A DNA stretch of 64,000 bases from SIG291 sp045543455 (GTDB lineage Bacteria; Bacillota; Clostridia; Lachnospirales; Lachnospiraceae), in NCBI GenBank assembly GCA_045543455.1, contig JAZQMK010000036.1:1-64000 (forward strand), read 5' to 3'. Within the stretch, counting starts at the first letter, position 1; every line of letters starts with the position of its first letter. Made by a program: the position numbers and the translations under genes. Below, piece by piece: positions 17,665 to 26,608 of this stretch. The notes under the pieces were generated by a model. That model was given only the letters and a program-made list of their open reading frames with translations, had not been told where the DNA came from and made no database searches.

Positions 17665-18912
17665 ATGGAGAATAACAAAAAAGTAGAAAAGGTAATACTA
17701 TGTGGAGCAATAGTCTTAGCGTATTTGATTTTATCGACAGTTACTTTGTTTTATCAGTCTAAGATGGGTGTTCATATCAGTATTAGTTATATTTTGGAAA
17801 ATCGTTTTGAAGCAATTTTAATGATGTTAATCTTGATGATTATTCCATATGAAAAAATATATTCGCTTATAAAGTCGTTAGAAGATTCTAAAACAATTGC
17901 TATTGTGAGCATAGCGATATATTGTGTGTGTGCATTTCTTGCTATAAAATTTAGCGCTGATTTATTTGAGTGGGAAAGTAAGGTGGCTCAGATAACTGCG
18001 TTGCTTATTACTATGGTGGCCATATGGGTATTAACGAAAAGTTTTTATCTTTTAAAGAATGATATAGCGTTATTTATTGTGGATATAGCTTTGATTATAG
18101 CAAATTCATTGGTGGTTTACGAGATTACTGGGGACTATTACAGCTGTATTATTACTATGGTTGGCTTACTTATTGGTTGGAATATATGTAATTTTGTATC
18201 GGGTAGAAAATATAAAATTTTAAGCTTACTGGCTTCTATAGTATGCGGTGTAGTGACATATTATAATGTATTCTATATTGGAAAACATAGCTTTTTAAAG
18301 CAACATACATTAAGTTTAGATAATATTCCAGTAATTGAACAATATAATCATCCATTTATAGCTGCTTATAATTACTTGGGTGTGGTGCCATTTTTATTGA
18401 TGATAGTAGCTTTCATAGTTGCAACAGTTGCTGTTATTAGAAGTTATAAAGTACTTGCTAAAAGTAGATTTATTGTGATGGTATTTATATATTGTTTATT
18501 CGCAACATTGTATGTATACATATTATTAGCTGATTTGGGATTCTTGCCAACAGCTAGATATCTGTTTCTTGTAGATTCTAAATTATACATTCCTGTAATC
18601 GGAATTATGATTAGATTATTTATAACTAAATCGGCTGTAAGCTTTGTGTATGAGATGGAAGATGATGATCTTGATGATGAAGTTCTTGATAAACTTATAA
18701 GTGATACATATAGTTTAAGAAAGTCAGATATTTATATTATGCATTATTTTGAAGAACGTTTAAAATTACTTGAAAAGAATATTGATAATATACTAGATAA
18801 GCTTGGGGAAGAAAAAATTACGAAGTGTGATGATGAGAGCGATGAATTAATGAATATAGATGAATTATATAAGCAGATTAAAGCACTTTATAAGAATAAA
18901 AAAGATGAATAG
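17665..18912 (+). CDS. Polytopic membrane protein, second SEDS-like paralog
   Basis: 415 aa, ribosome binding site AAGGAAGTG. About ten hydrophobic segments, aligning with the protein at 15471 over the C-terminal half (NHPFIAAYNYLGVVPF against RHPFSAIYSYLGVLSL, and LADLGFLPTA against FADLGFVPTT). The NP...Q element seen in the first copy is lost here, so this copy is more degenerate. The last 85 residues are charged and probably coiled coil (LEKNIDNILDKLGEEK). The gene is 32 bases after the LRR gene and 13 before the phosphoesterase gene, arguing for one transcript. Membrane role unknown. Confidence 0.65.
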   Translation: MENNKKVEKVILCGAIVLAYLILSTVTLFYQSKMGVHISISYILENRFEAILMMLILMIIPYEKIYSLIKSLEDSKTIAIVSIAIYCVCAFLAIKFSADLFEWESKVAQITALLITMVAIWVLTKSFYLLKNDIALFIVDIALIIANSLVVYEITGDYYSCIITMVGLLIGWNICNFVSGRKYKILSLLASIVCGVVTYYNVFYIGKHSFLKQHTLSLDNIPVIEQYNHPFIAAYNYLGVVPFLLMIVAFIVATVAVIRSYKVLAKSRFIVMVFIYCLFATLYVYILLADLGFLPTARYLFLVDSKLYIPVIGIMIRLFITKSAVSFVYEMEDDDLDDEVLDKLISDTYSLRKSDIYIMHYFEERLKLLEKNIDNILDKLGEEKITKCDDESDELMNIDELYKQIKALYKNKKDE

Positions 18913-18925
18913 GAAGTGGTTTTGA

Positions 18926-19645
18926 TTGTATTACATAGTAAGTGACTTACATGGTGATTTAATAGGTTTTAAGAAACTATTGGATAAGTTATCATTTAAC
19001 AAGAATAAAGATAAAATGCTTATATTAGGTGATGTTCTAGACAGAGGACCTGATGGTGTTGAACTGTTGTATTATATAAAAGAGCTGTGTGAATATGGCT
19101 GTGCTGAGTTGCTGTTGGGAAATCACGAGCTGTTTTGTATTATGTACCTTGAAGGAAAACTTAATGCTGCAAAATGGTCAGCATTTGGGGGAGATGAAAC
19201 TCTAAATGCTTTGAAAGAAATGACGGCTGCAGAGCAGGAAAACCTTAAAAATTACTTAAAGAGTCTACCACTGTATATGGAAATTAAATCATTTTTTATT
19301 GGTCCTAATGTAACTTGCACTCATTCTGGAATACACGGAGATTATCTTATTAGAGATAGAGAAGGTTTTATTGATGTGAAATCTTCCATTGAAGAGGCCT
19401 ATAGCAAAGCACCTTATGAATTGATGTGTGGTACGGACATACATTATTTGTCACGTTCGGATTTAAATGCATTAGATAGTTACTTAATAGTGGGACATGT
19501 TCCTTGTAACAGATTGAATGATGATGAAAATGATAACAGTATATTTAGAACAAAGTACTACATGGATATAGATGCCGGAAATGGTTTCGAAGGTGGAAAA
19601 ATTGCCTGCTATGTTGTTGAAACAGATGAAGAAATCTATATATAA
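18926..19645 (+). CDS. Calcineurin-like metallophosphoesterase
   Basis: 239 aa starting at TTG (18926) behind AGGAAGTGG. The PPP-type metal-binding motifs are complete: SDLHGD (residues 6-11), GDVLDRG (about 36-42) and GNHE (about 66-69), with GHVP further on. This matches the Ser/Thr phosphatase / symmetrical Ap4A hydrolase (PrpE/ApaH-like) family. It could hydrolyse diadenosine tetraphosphate or phosphoproteins; the sequence alone does not decide. Cytoplasmic. It is followed after 11 bases by the DnaA-C-domain gene. Confidence 0.8.
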   Translation: MYYIVSDLHGDLIGFKKLLDKLSFNKNKDKMLILGDVLDRGPDGVELLYYIKELCEYGCAELLLGNHELFCIMYLEGKLNAAKWSAFGGDETLNALKEMTAAEQENLKNYLKSLPLYMEIKSFFIGPNVTCTHSGIHGDYLIRDREGFIDVKSSIEEAYSKAPYELMCGTDIHYLSRSDLNALDSYLIVGHVPCNRLNDDENDNSIFRTKYYMDIDAGNGFEGGKIACYVVETDEEIYI

Positions 19646-19656
19646 GGAGGGACAAA

Positions 19657-20364
19657 ATGGAAGAAAAAATTATATCAATTGTATGTTCTTATTATAAAAT
19701 CTCACTAGAAGATATTATCTCTAAAAAGAGAGATGCTTTGACATCTCGTGCTAGAAAGGTCTTGTATTATTGTTTAAATCAATTTGCTAACTTATCATCC
19801 GGTGAGATTGCTAAACTGGTAAAGAGAGATATTGCAACCATTAGTTACGGAATAACTTATGTTGTTGAAAACGCAAAAGAAGATGGTATCTTGCAAGATG
19901 AGATTAATGATTTAGAAAAAGATATAGTAAGTGAAGTCGTAAAGTTTTATCTTATGGATATAGAAGAGAGAGAAAATAACAAATATAACTACACATCTTG
20001 TGTAATGGAAGGAACTAAAAATATGAATAAGCAGACGGTAAAAGTCGTAATTAAGGATGATTTGTTTGAACAAATTGGTATAAAGGTTGAGAAGTGTTCA
20101 GCGTATATAGATGACAAATTTGTAAATATTAACGGAGCACTTGTTTTAGAGAAAAAATGGGATAATTTTTATTATCTTATTGTAAAGGCAAATTTATATG
20201 ATGAAGACAACGATATTCGTCAGATTGATTATGACCATGAGAAAAAAACATTTGCAAAGATAGGATATGAAACATTTTCAATTAATTGTTTCAAAGATAA
20301 GCTTGATAAAGTTAAATGTATTGAAGTATATCCAAAGCTTATAAAGGTAACTGAACAAATATAG
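19657..20364 (+). CDS. DnaA C-terminal-domain-like protein
   Basis: 235 aa with a strong AAGGAGG. Residues 1-90 resemble domain IV of DnaA, the double-stranded DnaA-box binding fold: ISLEDIISKKRDALTSRARK, then a helix with LSSGEIAKLVKRDIATISYG. The AAA+ ATPase part is absent, so it should be a DNA binder rather than an initiator. The C-terminal 140 residues are unrecognised beta-rich sequence. It lies in the phosphoesterase operon. It may act as a local transcription regulator; this is inference. Confidence 0.65.
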   Translation: MEEKIISIVCSYYKISLEDIISKKRDALTSRARKVLYYCLNQFANLSSGEIAKLVKRDIATISYGITYVVENAKEDGILQDEINDLEKDIVSEVVKFYLMDIEERENNKYNYTSCVMEGTKNMNKQTVKVVIKDDLFEQIGIKVEKCSAYIDDKFVNINGALVLEKKWDNFYYLIVKANLYDEDNDIRQIDYDHEKKTFAKIGYETFSINCFKDKLDKVKCIEVYPKLIKVTEQI

Positions 20365-20391
20365 AATTTTATTAGGCAGGAGGTAATAGCT

Positions 20392-20607
20392 ATGTTAGGA
20401 AATCCAAAATTCAAACGTGGTGATATGGTTAAATTTGAAGTGAATGATACTAATTATGAAGGCAGTATCTACATAATAGACGCATATGGCACCTTCGAAT
20501 ACAGAACGGACGTGTCTTATGATATCATGGTAGAAAAAGGTCCTAGAGGAGAAAGAACTCTGTTCAAGCATATTCCTGAAGTGCATGTAAAAGCAATAGA
20601 TGAGTGA
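20392..20607 (+). CDS. Small conserved-looking protein, 71 aa
   Basis: A strong AGGAGG precedes the ATG. The sequence (FKRGDMVKFEVNDTNYEGSI) has the look of a small SH3/KOW-like beta barrel, but the family is not recognised. It lies 27 bases after the DnaA-C-like gene, probably in the same transcript. It is real by ribosome binding site, spacing and codon use. Confidence 0.55.
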   Translation: MLGNPKFKRGDMVKFEVNDTNYEGSIYIIDAYGTFEYRTDVSYDIMVEKGPRGERTLFKHIPEVHVKAIDE

Positions 20608-20667
20608 TTTCATTTTCACCCTCAAATACGGTATATTTTATATCTTCACCTTGGAGGAGGTCATCAC

Positions 20668-21468
20668 ATGAATCCAACAAAACTAACAGACACCCATACC
20701 CATTATGCCCACAGACGTTTTGATTGTGGACGTGATGAAATACTTAATACTTTAATCGATAACGATATAGAGGCAGTTGTTGAGGCTGCAATTGATTTTG
20801 CGAGCAATCAAAAGATGAAAAAGTTATGCGAAAAATATTCTCATGTATATATGGCAGTGGGATGTCATCCTAACTGCATAGAAGAAATGGATGATGATAA
20901 ATATCAGCAAATTGTTGAATTGACAAAGTATGATAAAGTAATCGCCATTGGGGAAATAGGGTTGGATTATGGGAGAAATAAGAGCAAAGAACAGGTACGA
21001 ATACAAAAGGAATGGTTTAGAAAGTTTGTTGAATTGGCAATTGAAAAACATAAACCTTTAGTAATTCATTGTAGAGAGGCTTATGATGATACAATTGACA
21101 TTTTGCAGGAATATAAGCTTATGGAGTGTCCGGGAGTAGTACATTGTTTTAGTGGAGATATAGAACAGGCAATAAGGCTGATAGATATGGGATTTTATAT
21201 AGGTGTAAATGGCATGTTTACAAATATGGATGTTGATTCTGATGTATGCAAAGCCCTAAAATCGGTTCCAATAGAGAGAATAGTATTTGAAACGGATTCG
21301 CCGTATCTGATTCCTGCTGGTGTAAAAGGGAAGAGAAATACATCTGCAAATCTTTCAATTGTAGTGGAAAAATTTGCTGACTTACGTGGTGAATCTACAG
21401 ATTATATTAGACAGGTAGTGCGGAGCAATGTTAATACTTTATATACGTCAATATCAAGTATTCTATGA
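20668..21468 (+). CDS. tatD: TatD family metal-dependent DNase
   Basis: 266 aa, ribosome binding site GGAGGAGG. TIM-barrel amidohydrolase of the TatD family. Metal ligands are visible: DTHTH near the start, GEIGLDYG (about 93-100), the VIHCREA His (about 132), VHCFSG (about 153) and the ETDSPYL Asp (about 211). The length is normal. TatD enzymes are cytoplasmic 3'-5' exonucleases / deoxyribonucleases. A decayed copy of the last third of a second tatD lies at 26604-26790. Confidence 0.9.
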   Translation: MNPTKLTDTHTHYAHRRFDCGRDEILNTLIDNDIEAVVEAAIDFASNQKMKKLCEKYSHVYMAVGCHPNCIEEMDDDKYQQIVELTKYDKVIAIGEIGLDYGRNKSKEQVRIQKEWFRKFVELAIEKHKPLVIHCREAYDDTIDILQEYKLMECPGVVHCFSGDIEQAIRLIDMGFYIGVNGMFTNMDVDSDVCKALKSVPIERIVFETDSPYLIPAGVKGKRNTSANLSIVVEKFADLRGESTDYIRQVVRSNVNTLYTSISSIL

Positions 21469-21511
21469 TATAATAGCAATATGCAATTACACATGATGGC
21501 GAGGTGATTTG

Positions 21512-22258
21512 ATGGCAATATGTAAAGAAACAATAACAATTAAATCTAAATATCTCAATCGCGAAATATCTGTAGGCATAATTATCCCTAACCAGATAGA
21601 TAAATTTTTGCTCTTACTTCATGGGCATAGTGGTTCGTTTAAGCATTTAGATGACAATTTGCCCATTTCACAGTATGCCAATGATAATAATATGATAATT
21701 GTAACTCCAAATATGAATAACGGATATTATATAAGCAAACCGGGTTATCAGGTAAATGAGTTTTTGCTCTTAGAAACAATTCCCTTAATCTTAAATACAT
21801 ATGGTTTAAAAGAAGATTTACCAATGTATATTGCTGGGATATCTATGGGAGGATATGGCAGCTTGCTTATTGCCTCAACTTTTCCAGACAGATTTAAAAA
21901 GATTATTTCGGTTAGTGGGGCATTTATTGCTCATGATGTGGCAATTGGTAATCCTCAGGTTGTAGGAATGCCACATAGTAAAGAAACGTTGAAATATTTT
22001 GAGGATACATTTGCGCCATTTGATACGCTGGAAGATGATATACAGCGCAATCCTGTAGCTGCTATAATTGGTAGTGTCGGCATACCTAAACTGATTATGA
22101 CCTGTGGGACTAAAGATGAATTGTATGAGAGAAATATTGATGCCATAAGAATGTTTGATAAACATTGTGTGGCATATGATTGGTTGCCTATAGATGGAGG
22201 TGTCCATGATTATAAATGTTTTGATGAAGGTCTTAGATATGCATTTAAGAAGTTATAA
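21512..22258 (+). CDS. Alpha/beta-hydrolase esterase (esterase D / FrmB-like)
   Basis: 248 aa from the ATG at 21512 (GAGGTGAT upstream); a TTG just before it is less likely. The nucleophile elbow GISMGGYGS (about residues 109-117) and the typical HGHSG oxyanion segment (about 37-41) are seen. The catalytic Asp is probable in TCGTKDE (about 196), and the His in GGVHDYK (about 233). This matches the putative esterase family PF00756, which includes S-formylglutathione hydrolases and acyl esterases. No signal peptide, so cytoplasmic. Natural substrate unknown. Confidence 0.85.
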   Translation: MAICKETITIKSKYLNREISVGIIIPNQIDKFLLLLHGHSGSFKHLDDNLPISQYANDNNMIIVTPNMNNGYYISKPGYQVNEFLLLETIPLILNTYGLKEDLPMYIAGISMGGYGSLLIASTFPDRFKKIISVSGAFIAHDVAIGNPQVVGMPHSKETLKYFEDTFAPFDTLEDDIQRNPVAAIIGSVGIPKLIMTCGTKDELYERNIDAIRMFDKHCVAYDWLPIDGGVHDYKCFDEGLRYAFKKL

Positions 22259-22289
22259 TCATCATAATGACTAGAAAGAAGGTGCAACA

Positions 22290-22848
22290 ATGACTAACAA
22301 ACTAATACTCACTTCCTATGGTTTAACAACTGAGATTGGAAGAAGATTAATTGGTGAAGAGCTTAAAGCTTATGATTTATCAGATAAAAAAATATTTTTA
22401 TTTCATGAACCCCATTGCGTGTGTAAAATTGGGATTTAAGTTGGAGAATATTATATTATCCGGTACTCAAAAAAGTAATCAGGATATATTAGAATGTGAT
22501 ATATGCTATTGCACAGAAGGGAATACTTTTGAAGTTTTATCGCTGATGAGAGAGCATGGTATAGATACGCTAATCAAAGAAGGCTTTAAAAAAGGAAATA
22601 AGGTGTACATAGGCTGTAGTGCAGGAGCATCTATAGCAGGTGTTAGTATCGAGGAGATTAAAGCTTTTGACAGAAATTTTGTAAGAATGGATGATTTTAC
22701 AGGCTTAGGCTTGTTTGATGGTATTATTATTCCCCACTATACAAAGGATGAGTTGAAAAACTACATTTGCAATAATCCTGGTATAGAAGAAAAATATAAG
22801 ATGATTCTTTCGGTGGCTAATGATAAAAGTTTAGTGATTGATGTTTAG
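22290..22848 (+). pseudogene. pepE: Peptidase E (S51 family), frameshifted
   Basis: The start at 22290 has a GAAGGTG ribosome binding site and reads MTNKLILTSYGLTTEIGRRL and on to FLFHEPH, then stops at 22437-22439. The remainder of the protein (VKLGFKLENIILSG, CTEGNTFE, the nucleophile motif GCSAGAS, FDGIIIPHY) continues in the +1 frame from about 22410 to the stop at 22846. Residues that normally lie between FHEPH and the KLGF segment appear missing, so a small out-of-frame deletion near 22412-22425 is the likely lesion. The downstream frame is otherwise intact, so the damage is recent or is a sequencing error. S51 peptidases cleave Asp-X dipeptides or cyanophycin-derived peptides. Confidence 0.75.
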
Positions 22849-22872
22849 GCTAGAACCAGTTTCTAGCCTTTT
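22848..22872 (+). terminator. Rho-independent terminator
   Basis: GGCTAGAA pairs with TTCTAGCC across a 4-5 base loop, followed by TTTT. It overlaps the stop of the peptidase E remnant. Confidence 0.8.
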
Positions 22873-22875
22873 CCA

Positions 22876-22904
22876 TTGCCTTTTTGCCCTAAATATTATA
22901 TAAT
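22876..22904 (+). promoter_or_regulatory. Predicted promoter of fourth surface gene
   Basis: -35 TTGCCT at 22876-22881 and -10 TATAAT at 22899-22904 with a 17-base spacer. The leader of about 65 bases holds an AACGGAGG ribosome binding site. Confidence 0.5.
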
Positions 22905-22976
22905 ATAAACATATTATATGCGTGAAAATAATGGCTTGGATGCCACGAAAAGTACTTTAAGAAACGGAGGAATTTT

Positions 22977-25109
22977 ATGCACAAGAGAAAATATCAATTA
23001 AAACATGTAATAAAAAGATTTGTTGCTATATATTTAATCATAACACTGTTAGCTCCAATGTTTTGTGTAACGCAAGGCAAAGAGAGTGTTAAAGCAGCCA
23101 GCCTTCCAACAGTTAACGAAGCTGAAGTGTCAAGACGTATTATGGAGCTGGCACGTATTTTTGAGGTGAATGATGGTGATTTAACAGAAGGTTCAGGCGT
23201 TCAGTTTACCGTAAATGAAAGTGGATGTTCGTCAAAGCATGCGACAAACCGTACCTGCGATAATTGTAAGAATTCAAATGTGGTACAGTCGGCTAATTTT
23301 AAAAAGCGTTTTGGCTACACTGTTAATCCGTCAGTTTTAAGCAGACATTATTATGAAACCGGTTCTTTGCAGTATGCCATTGGATGGACCTGTCATGGTT
23401 TTGTGTCATTTGCTTTGTGGTACATAGGAAAAGCGGATGTCAACAGTACTGTACCAACTAAGCTTGTAGGTACTGCTGGCTTTACCTATGACAATCTTGT
23501 AAAGCTTGGAGTTAAGATAGGTGATGTAATCCGCGTTGACGGTCATTCTATGATGTTTATTGAGTTTGATGGAACTACCGGTATTAAGGTTCTTGACTGT
23601 AATGCGGTTAACAGAGTAGTTGCGGATATTTCAACGGTGAAGATTCGTACTGCAAGATTTTCGGGCTCGGCTATGGGTGTGACAAGAATCAGTAATTTTG
23701 TGTCTGACGGAAGTGTTATTAGTGCTAATGTCAGTGAGGTAAGTTTAAATAAGGCTAATACAACACTTGTAGGCATTGGGTCTACAACAGATTTAAATGC
23801 AACTGTAAAACCGGCTAATGCAGGCAATAAGCGTGTTACATGGACCAGTTCTAATCCATCTGTTGCAACTGTTGATGCTAATGGACTTGTGACTGCAGTT
23901 GGAATGGGCAATACGACAGTTACGGTTACCACAGAGGATGGTAATAAGACTGCAAGTTGTAATGTTAAGGTGTCTAATGAGGCCCTTAGCGTAAGCTTAG
24001 AGGCTGATAAGACAGATATGTATTTGGAGGATACGATAAAGCTTATTGCCAAGGCAAGCGGAGGAAGTGAAAATTATACATACAGTTTTTTAATGTATAA
24101 TGAAGATACCGACAGCTGGTACAGATTTTCTGATTTTAAGGAAGAAAATATATTTTCTTGGACGGCAGCAAAGGGTGGCAACAGACAGTTCTTTGTTGAG
24201 GTTAAGGACAGTGAAGGTGATGTTGTAAGAAGTGAAGGAATTAAGACTACAGTTGCTGATTATAAAGAGTTTAAGATAAACTTTGAGGCAGATTCCACAA
24301 CCGTTACTAAAGGTGATAAGGTAAAATTTGTGGTAAATGCTTCAGGAGGAAATGGTCAGCTTGTTTATAGTTATCTTATGTATAATGATGAGACTGGAAG
24401 CTGGTATAGATTTTCGGATTTTTCAGATGCTACTGCTTTAGAGTGGATGGCAGGCTCATGTGGTAGTAGAACCTTCTATGTGGAGGTTAAGGATGAGAAG
24501 GGTAATCTTGTCAGAAGTGAAGGAATTAAGATAACTGTGGCTGATGAGCTTACTGTTAGCTTAAATTCTAATGCAAATGGTGTTATTTTAGGCTCTAATT
24601 TAGGTTTTAGTGCCACAGCAAGTGGTGGAATTGGCGAGTATACATACAGCTTTGTAATGTATAATGAAGCAAAGGAAACCTGGTACAGATTTGATGATTT
24701 TAAGGAGCTTAATAAGCTTAGTTGGATTGCATCTACAACAGATACAAGAACATTTTATGTTGAGGTAAAAGATGGTACGGGCAAGGTTGTAAGAAGTGAA
24801 GGAATTACAGTAAATGTATTAAAAGATAGTGATTTGGAAGTGAGTTTATCTGTAAGTGAAGATATACTTGTGGCAGGTCAGTATGTTGAATTAAATGCTT
24901 TTGTAAGTGGAGGCATACCTGAATATACATACAGCTTTTTGCTATATAATGTAGAGAGTGGCTTCTGGCACAGATTTAGTGATTTTACAAGTCTTGATAT
25001 GTTAAACTGGACAGCTACAGGAACTGGAAGAAGACAGTTTTATGTTGAAGTAAAGGATGGCACCGGAACTGTTGTAAGAAGTGCTGCTGCGACAGTGACA
25101 ATTGAATAA
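22977..25109 (+). CDS. Secreted cysteine-peptidase / BIG2 / triple-Y protein, fourth paralog
   Basis: 710 aa; ribosome binding site CGGAGG. The signal peptide ends near residue 40 (VKAA). A single papain-fold domain (about 42-240) has Cys139 (GWTCHGF), a His in GHSMMFI and the LDCN motif, preceded by the C-x3-H ... C-x2-C cluster. One BIG2 domain (about 245-330) and four triple-Y-like modules (from about 335, 430, 524 and 619) follow. The module DNA is clearly more diverged from the other three copies than they are from each other, and codon use is more GC-rich. It therefore did not take part in the recent exchange. Extracellular hydrolase; substrate unknown. Confidence 0.8.
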   Translation: MHKRKYQLKHVIKRFVAIYLIITLLAPMFCVTQGKESVKAASLPTVNEAEVSRRIMELARIFEVNDGDLTEGSGVQFTVNESGCSSKHATNRTCDNCKNSNVVQSANFKKRFGYTVNPSVLSRHYYETGSLQYAIGWTCHGFVSFALWYIGKADVNSTVPTKLVGTAGFTYDNLVKLGVKIGDVIRVDGHSMMFIEFDGTTGIKVLDCNAVNRVVADISTVKIRTARFSGSAMGVTRISNFVSDGSVISANVSEVSLNKANTTLVGIGSTTDLNATVKPANAGNKRVTWTSSNPSVATVDANGLVTAVGMGNTTVTVTTEDGNKTASCNVKVSNEALSVSLEADKTDMYLEDTIKLIAKASGGSENYTYSFLMYNEDTDSWYRFSDFKEENIFSWTAAKGGNRQFFVEVKDSEGDVVRSEGIKTTVADYKEFKINFEADSTTVTKGDKVKFVVNASGGNGQLVYSYLMYNDETGSWYRFSDFSDATALEWMAGSCGSRTFYVEVKDEKGNLVRSEGIKITVADELTVSLNSNANGVILGSNLGFSATASGGIGEYTYSFVMYNEAKETWYRFDDFKELNKLSWIASTTDTRTFYVEVKDGTGKVVRSEGITVNVLKDSDLEVSLSVSEDILVAGQYVELNAFVSGGIPEYTYSFLLYNVESGFWHRFSDFTSLDMLNWTATGTGRRQFYVEVKDGTGTVVRSAAATVTIE

Positions 25110-25181
25110 AGACGGTTTAATACTAACAAAAGCGTTTCGCTAAGGATGCGCACTCGCACGAATAAAAAATGTCACAATGCA

Positions 25182-25214
25182 ACCGTGCTCAGCGCAGCAA
25201 AGTGGAACAAGTCC
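25182..25214. repeat. Dispersed repeat, copy 1
   Basis: ACCGTGCTC-x-G-x-GC ... AAAGTG ... ACAAGTCC. It matches 34839-34871 at most positions. It lies in the gap before rhuM, where nothing else is recognised. Confidence 0.5.
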
Positions 25215-25303
25215 CTAATAAGTGAGGGCCTTAGGATGTATCTGAGGTCAGTATTTAAGCCGCTAAATTATTGTTTAACTAAGTAATAGAAAGGAAGGCA
25301 ACT

Positions 25304-26350
25304 ATGTCTAAAAAAGAAGAAATAACTATACGTTCAAGTGCAGCGGAATACTTAACATATGTTGCTTCCGTTGGAACTGAAGAAAATAGTGTTGAAATGA
25401 GATATGAAGACGAAAATATATGGCTGTCTCAAAAAATGATGGCAGTACTTTATAATGTTGATGTTCGTACTATTAATTATCATATAAAAAAGATATTTAA
25501 TGATAGTGAACTTCAAGAAAATTCAGTTATCCGAAAATTTCGGATAACTGCTGAGGATGGAAAATCTTATAATACAAATCATTATTCATTAGAAATGATT
25601 ATTGCCGTTGGATTTAAAGTTAATTCAGAAAGAGCAGTTCAGTTTAGAAAATGGGTAAATCAGATTGCAAAGGATTACACCATAAAAGGTTGGATTATGG
25701 ATGTTGAGCGTATTAAACGTGGAACTTATCTAACTGAAAAATATTTTGATGAACAGCTTGAACGAATACGAGAGATTAGAGCTAGTGAAAGAAAATTCTA
25801 TCAAAAAATTACAGACCTTTATGCAACTGCTATTGATTATGATAGGACAGCAATTACGACAAAACGTTTTTATGCGACAGTACAAAATAAAATGCACTAT
25901 GCTGTTCATGGTCATACTGCAGCTGAATTAATTGTAGAAAGAGCAGATCATACTAAAGAACATATGGGATTAACTACTTGGGCAGATGCACCAAATGGAA
26001 AAATTAAGAAAAGCGATGTTATAGTTGCAAAAAATTATTTATCAGAAGAGGAAATGCATCAGCTTGAACGTATGGTATCAGCATATCTTGATTTTGCGGA
26101 AAGCATGACATTACGACATATTCCATTAACAATGCAGGATTGGGAGATAAGACTAAACAGGTTTATTGAAATGTTTGAATATGGGATATTGAATGATTCT
26201 GGTAAAGTAACTGCAGAGATTGCAAAACTTCATGCAGAAACCGAATTTGAAAAATATCGTATAATTCAGGACCAGTTATTTATGTCTGATTATGATAGAT
26301 ATATGCTAGAACTTGAAGAACAAGCGAAAAATATATCTGATAAAAAATAG
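25304..26350 (+). CDS. rhuM: RhuM family protein
   Basis: 348 aa, ribosome binding site GAAAGGAAGG. Full-length match to the RhuM / virulence-associated family: a winged-helix-like N-terminus with WLSQKMMAVLYNVDVRTINY and HIKKIF, then VIRKFRITAEDGKSYNTNHY, MIIAVGFKVNSERAVQFR and the C-terminal region ending in DYDRYM. RhuM proteins are common on genomic islands. Their biochemical role is not established, though Fic/Doc-like and DNA-binding roles have been suggested. It is directly followed by integrase and tatD fragments, consistent with an island scar. Confidence 0.85.
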   Translation: MSKKEEITIRSSAAEYLTYVASVGTEENSVEMRYEDENIWLSQKMMAVLYNVDVRTINYHIKKIFNDSELQENSVIRKFRITAEDGKSYNTNHYSLEMIIAVGFKVNSERAVQFRKWVNQIAKDYTIKGWIMDVERIKRGTYLTEKYFDEQLERIREIRASERKFYQKITDLYATAIDYDRTAITTKRFYATVQNKMHYAVHGHTAAELIVERADHTKEHMGLTTWADAPNGKIKKSDVIVAKNYLSEEEMHQLERMVSAYLDFAESMTLRHIPLTMQDWEIRLNRFIEMFEYGILNDSGKVTAEIAKLHAETEFEKYRIIQDQLFMSDYDRYMLELEEQAKNISDKK

Positions 26351-26608
26351 TATAGTACGCCTAATTAATGACGTTGTCAATGGTATGCTACCATACTTAA
26401 ATAACGCACAAATTGAAAGATTACAGGCAGTGATGCAACACGAACTTTTCGATTATGAAGTTACAGAGAGTGAAAAAAAGACACTTCTTCGAAGAAGGAT
26501 TTAATGGAGTTTTTCCTGTGGGCTAAGCGCGTGGAAGGGTGTTCTGAGAATTCCTTAAAATATTACCAGTCTTCTTTTCTTGGCTTGAAGATGAGGATTA
26601 CATTTTGA
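26345..26608 (+). pseudogene. Broken N-terminus of a site-specific integrase
   Basis: Two frames joined by a frameshift near 26500 recall the start of Lachnospiraceae tyrosine recombinases. The first (about 26370-26503) reads INDVVNGMLPYLNNAQIERL. The second (26504-26608) reads FLWAKRVEGCSENSLKYYQS, the beginning of the core-binding SAM-like domain, and stops at 26606. The catalytic domain is absent. The fragment directly abuts a tatD remnant, so a deletion removed the rest. Confidence 0.65.

Noticed and set aside
22921..22976. Leader of the fourth surface gene considered as a riboswitch
   Set aside because: Only a tiny GGC/GCC pairing is seen; no known aptamer core (for example c-di-GMP GEMM motifs) could be recognised.
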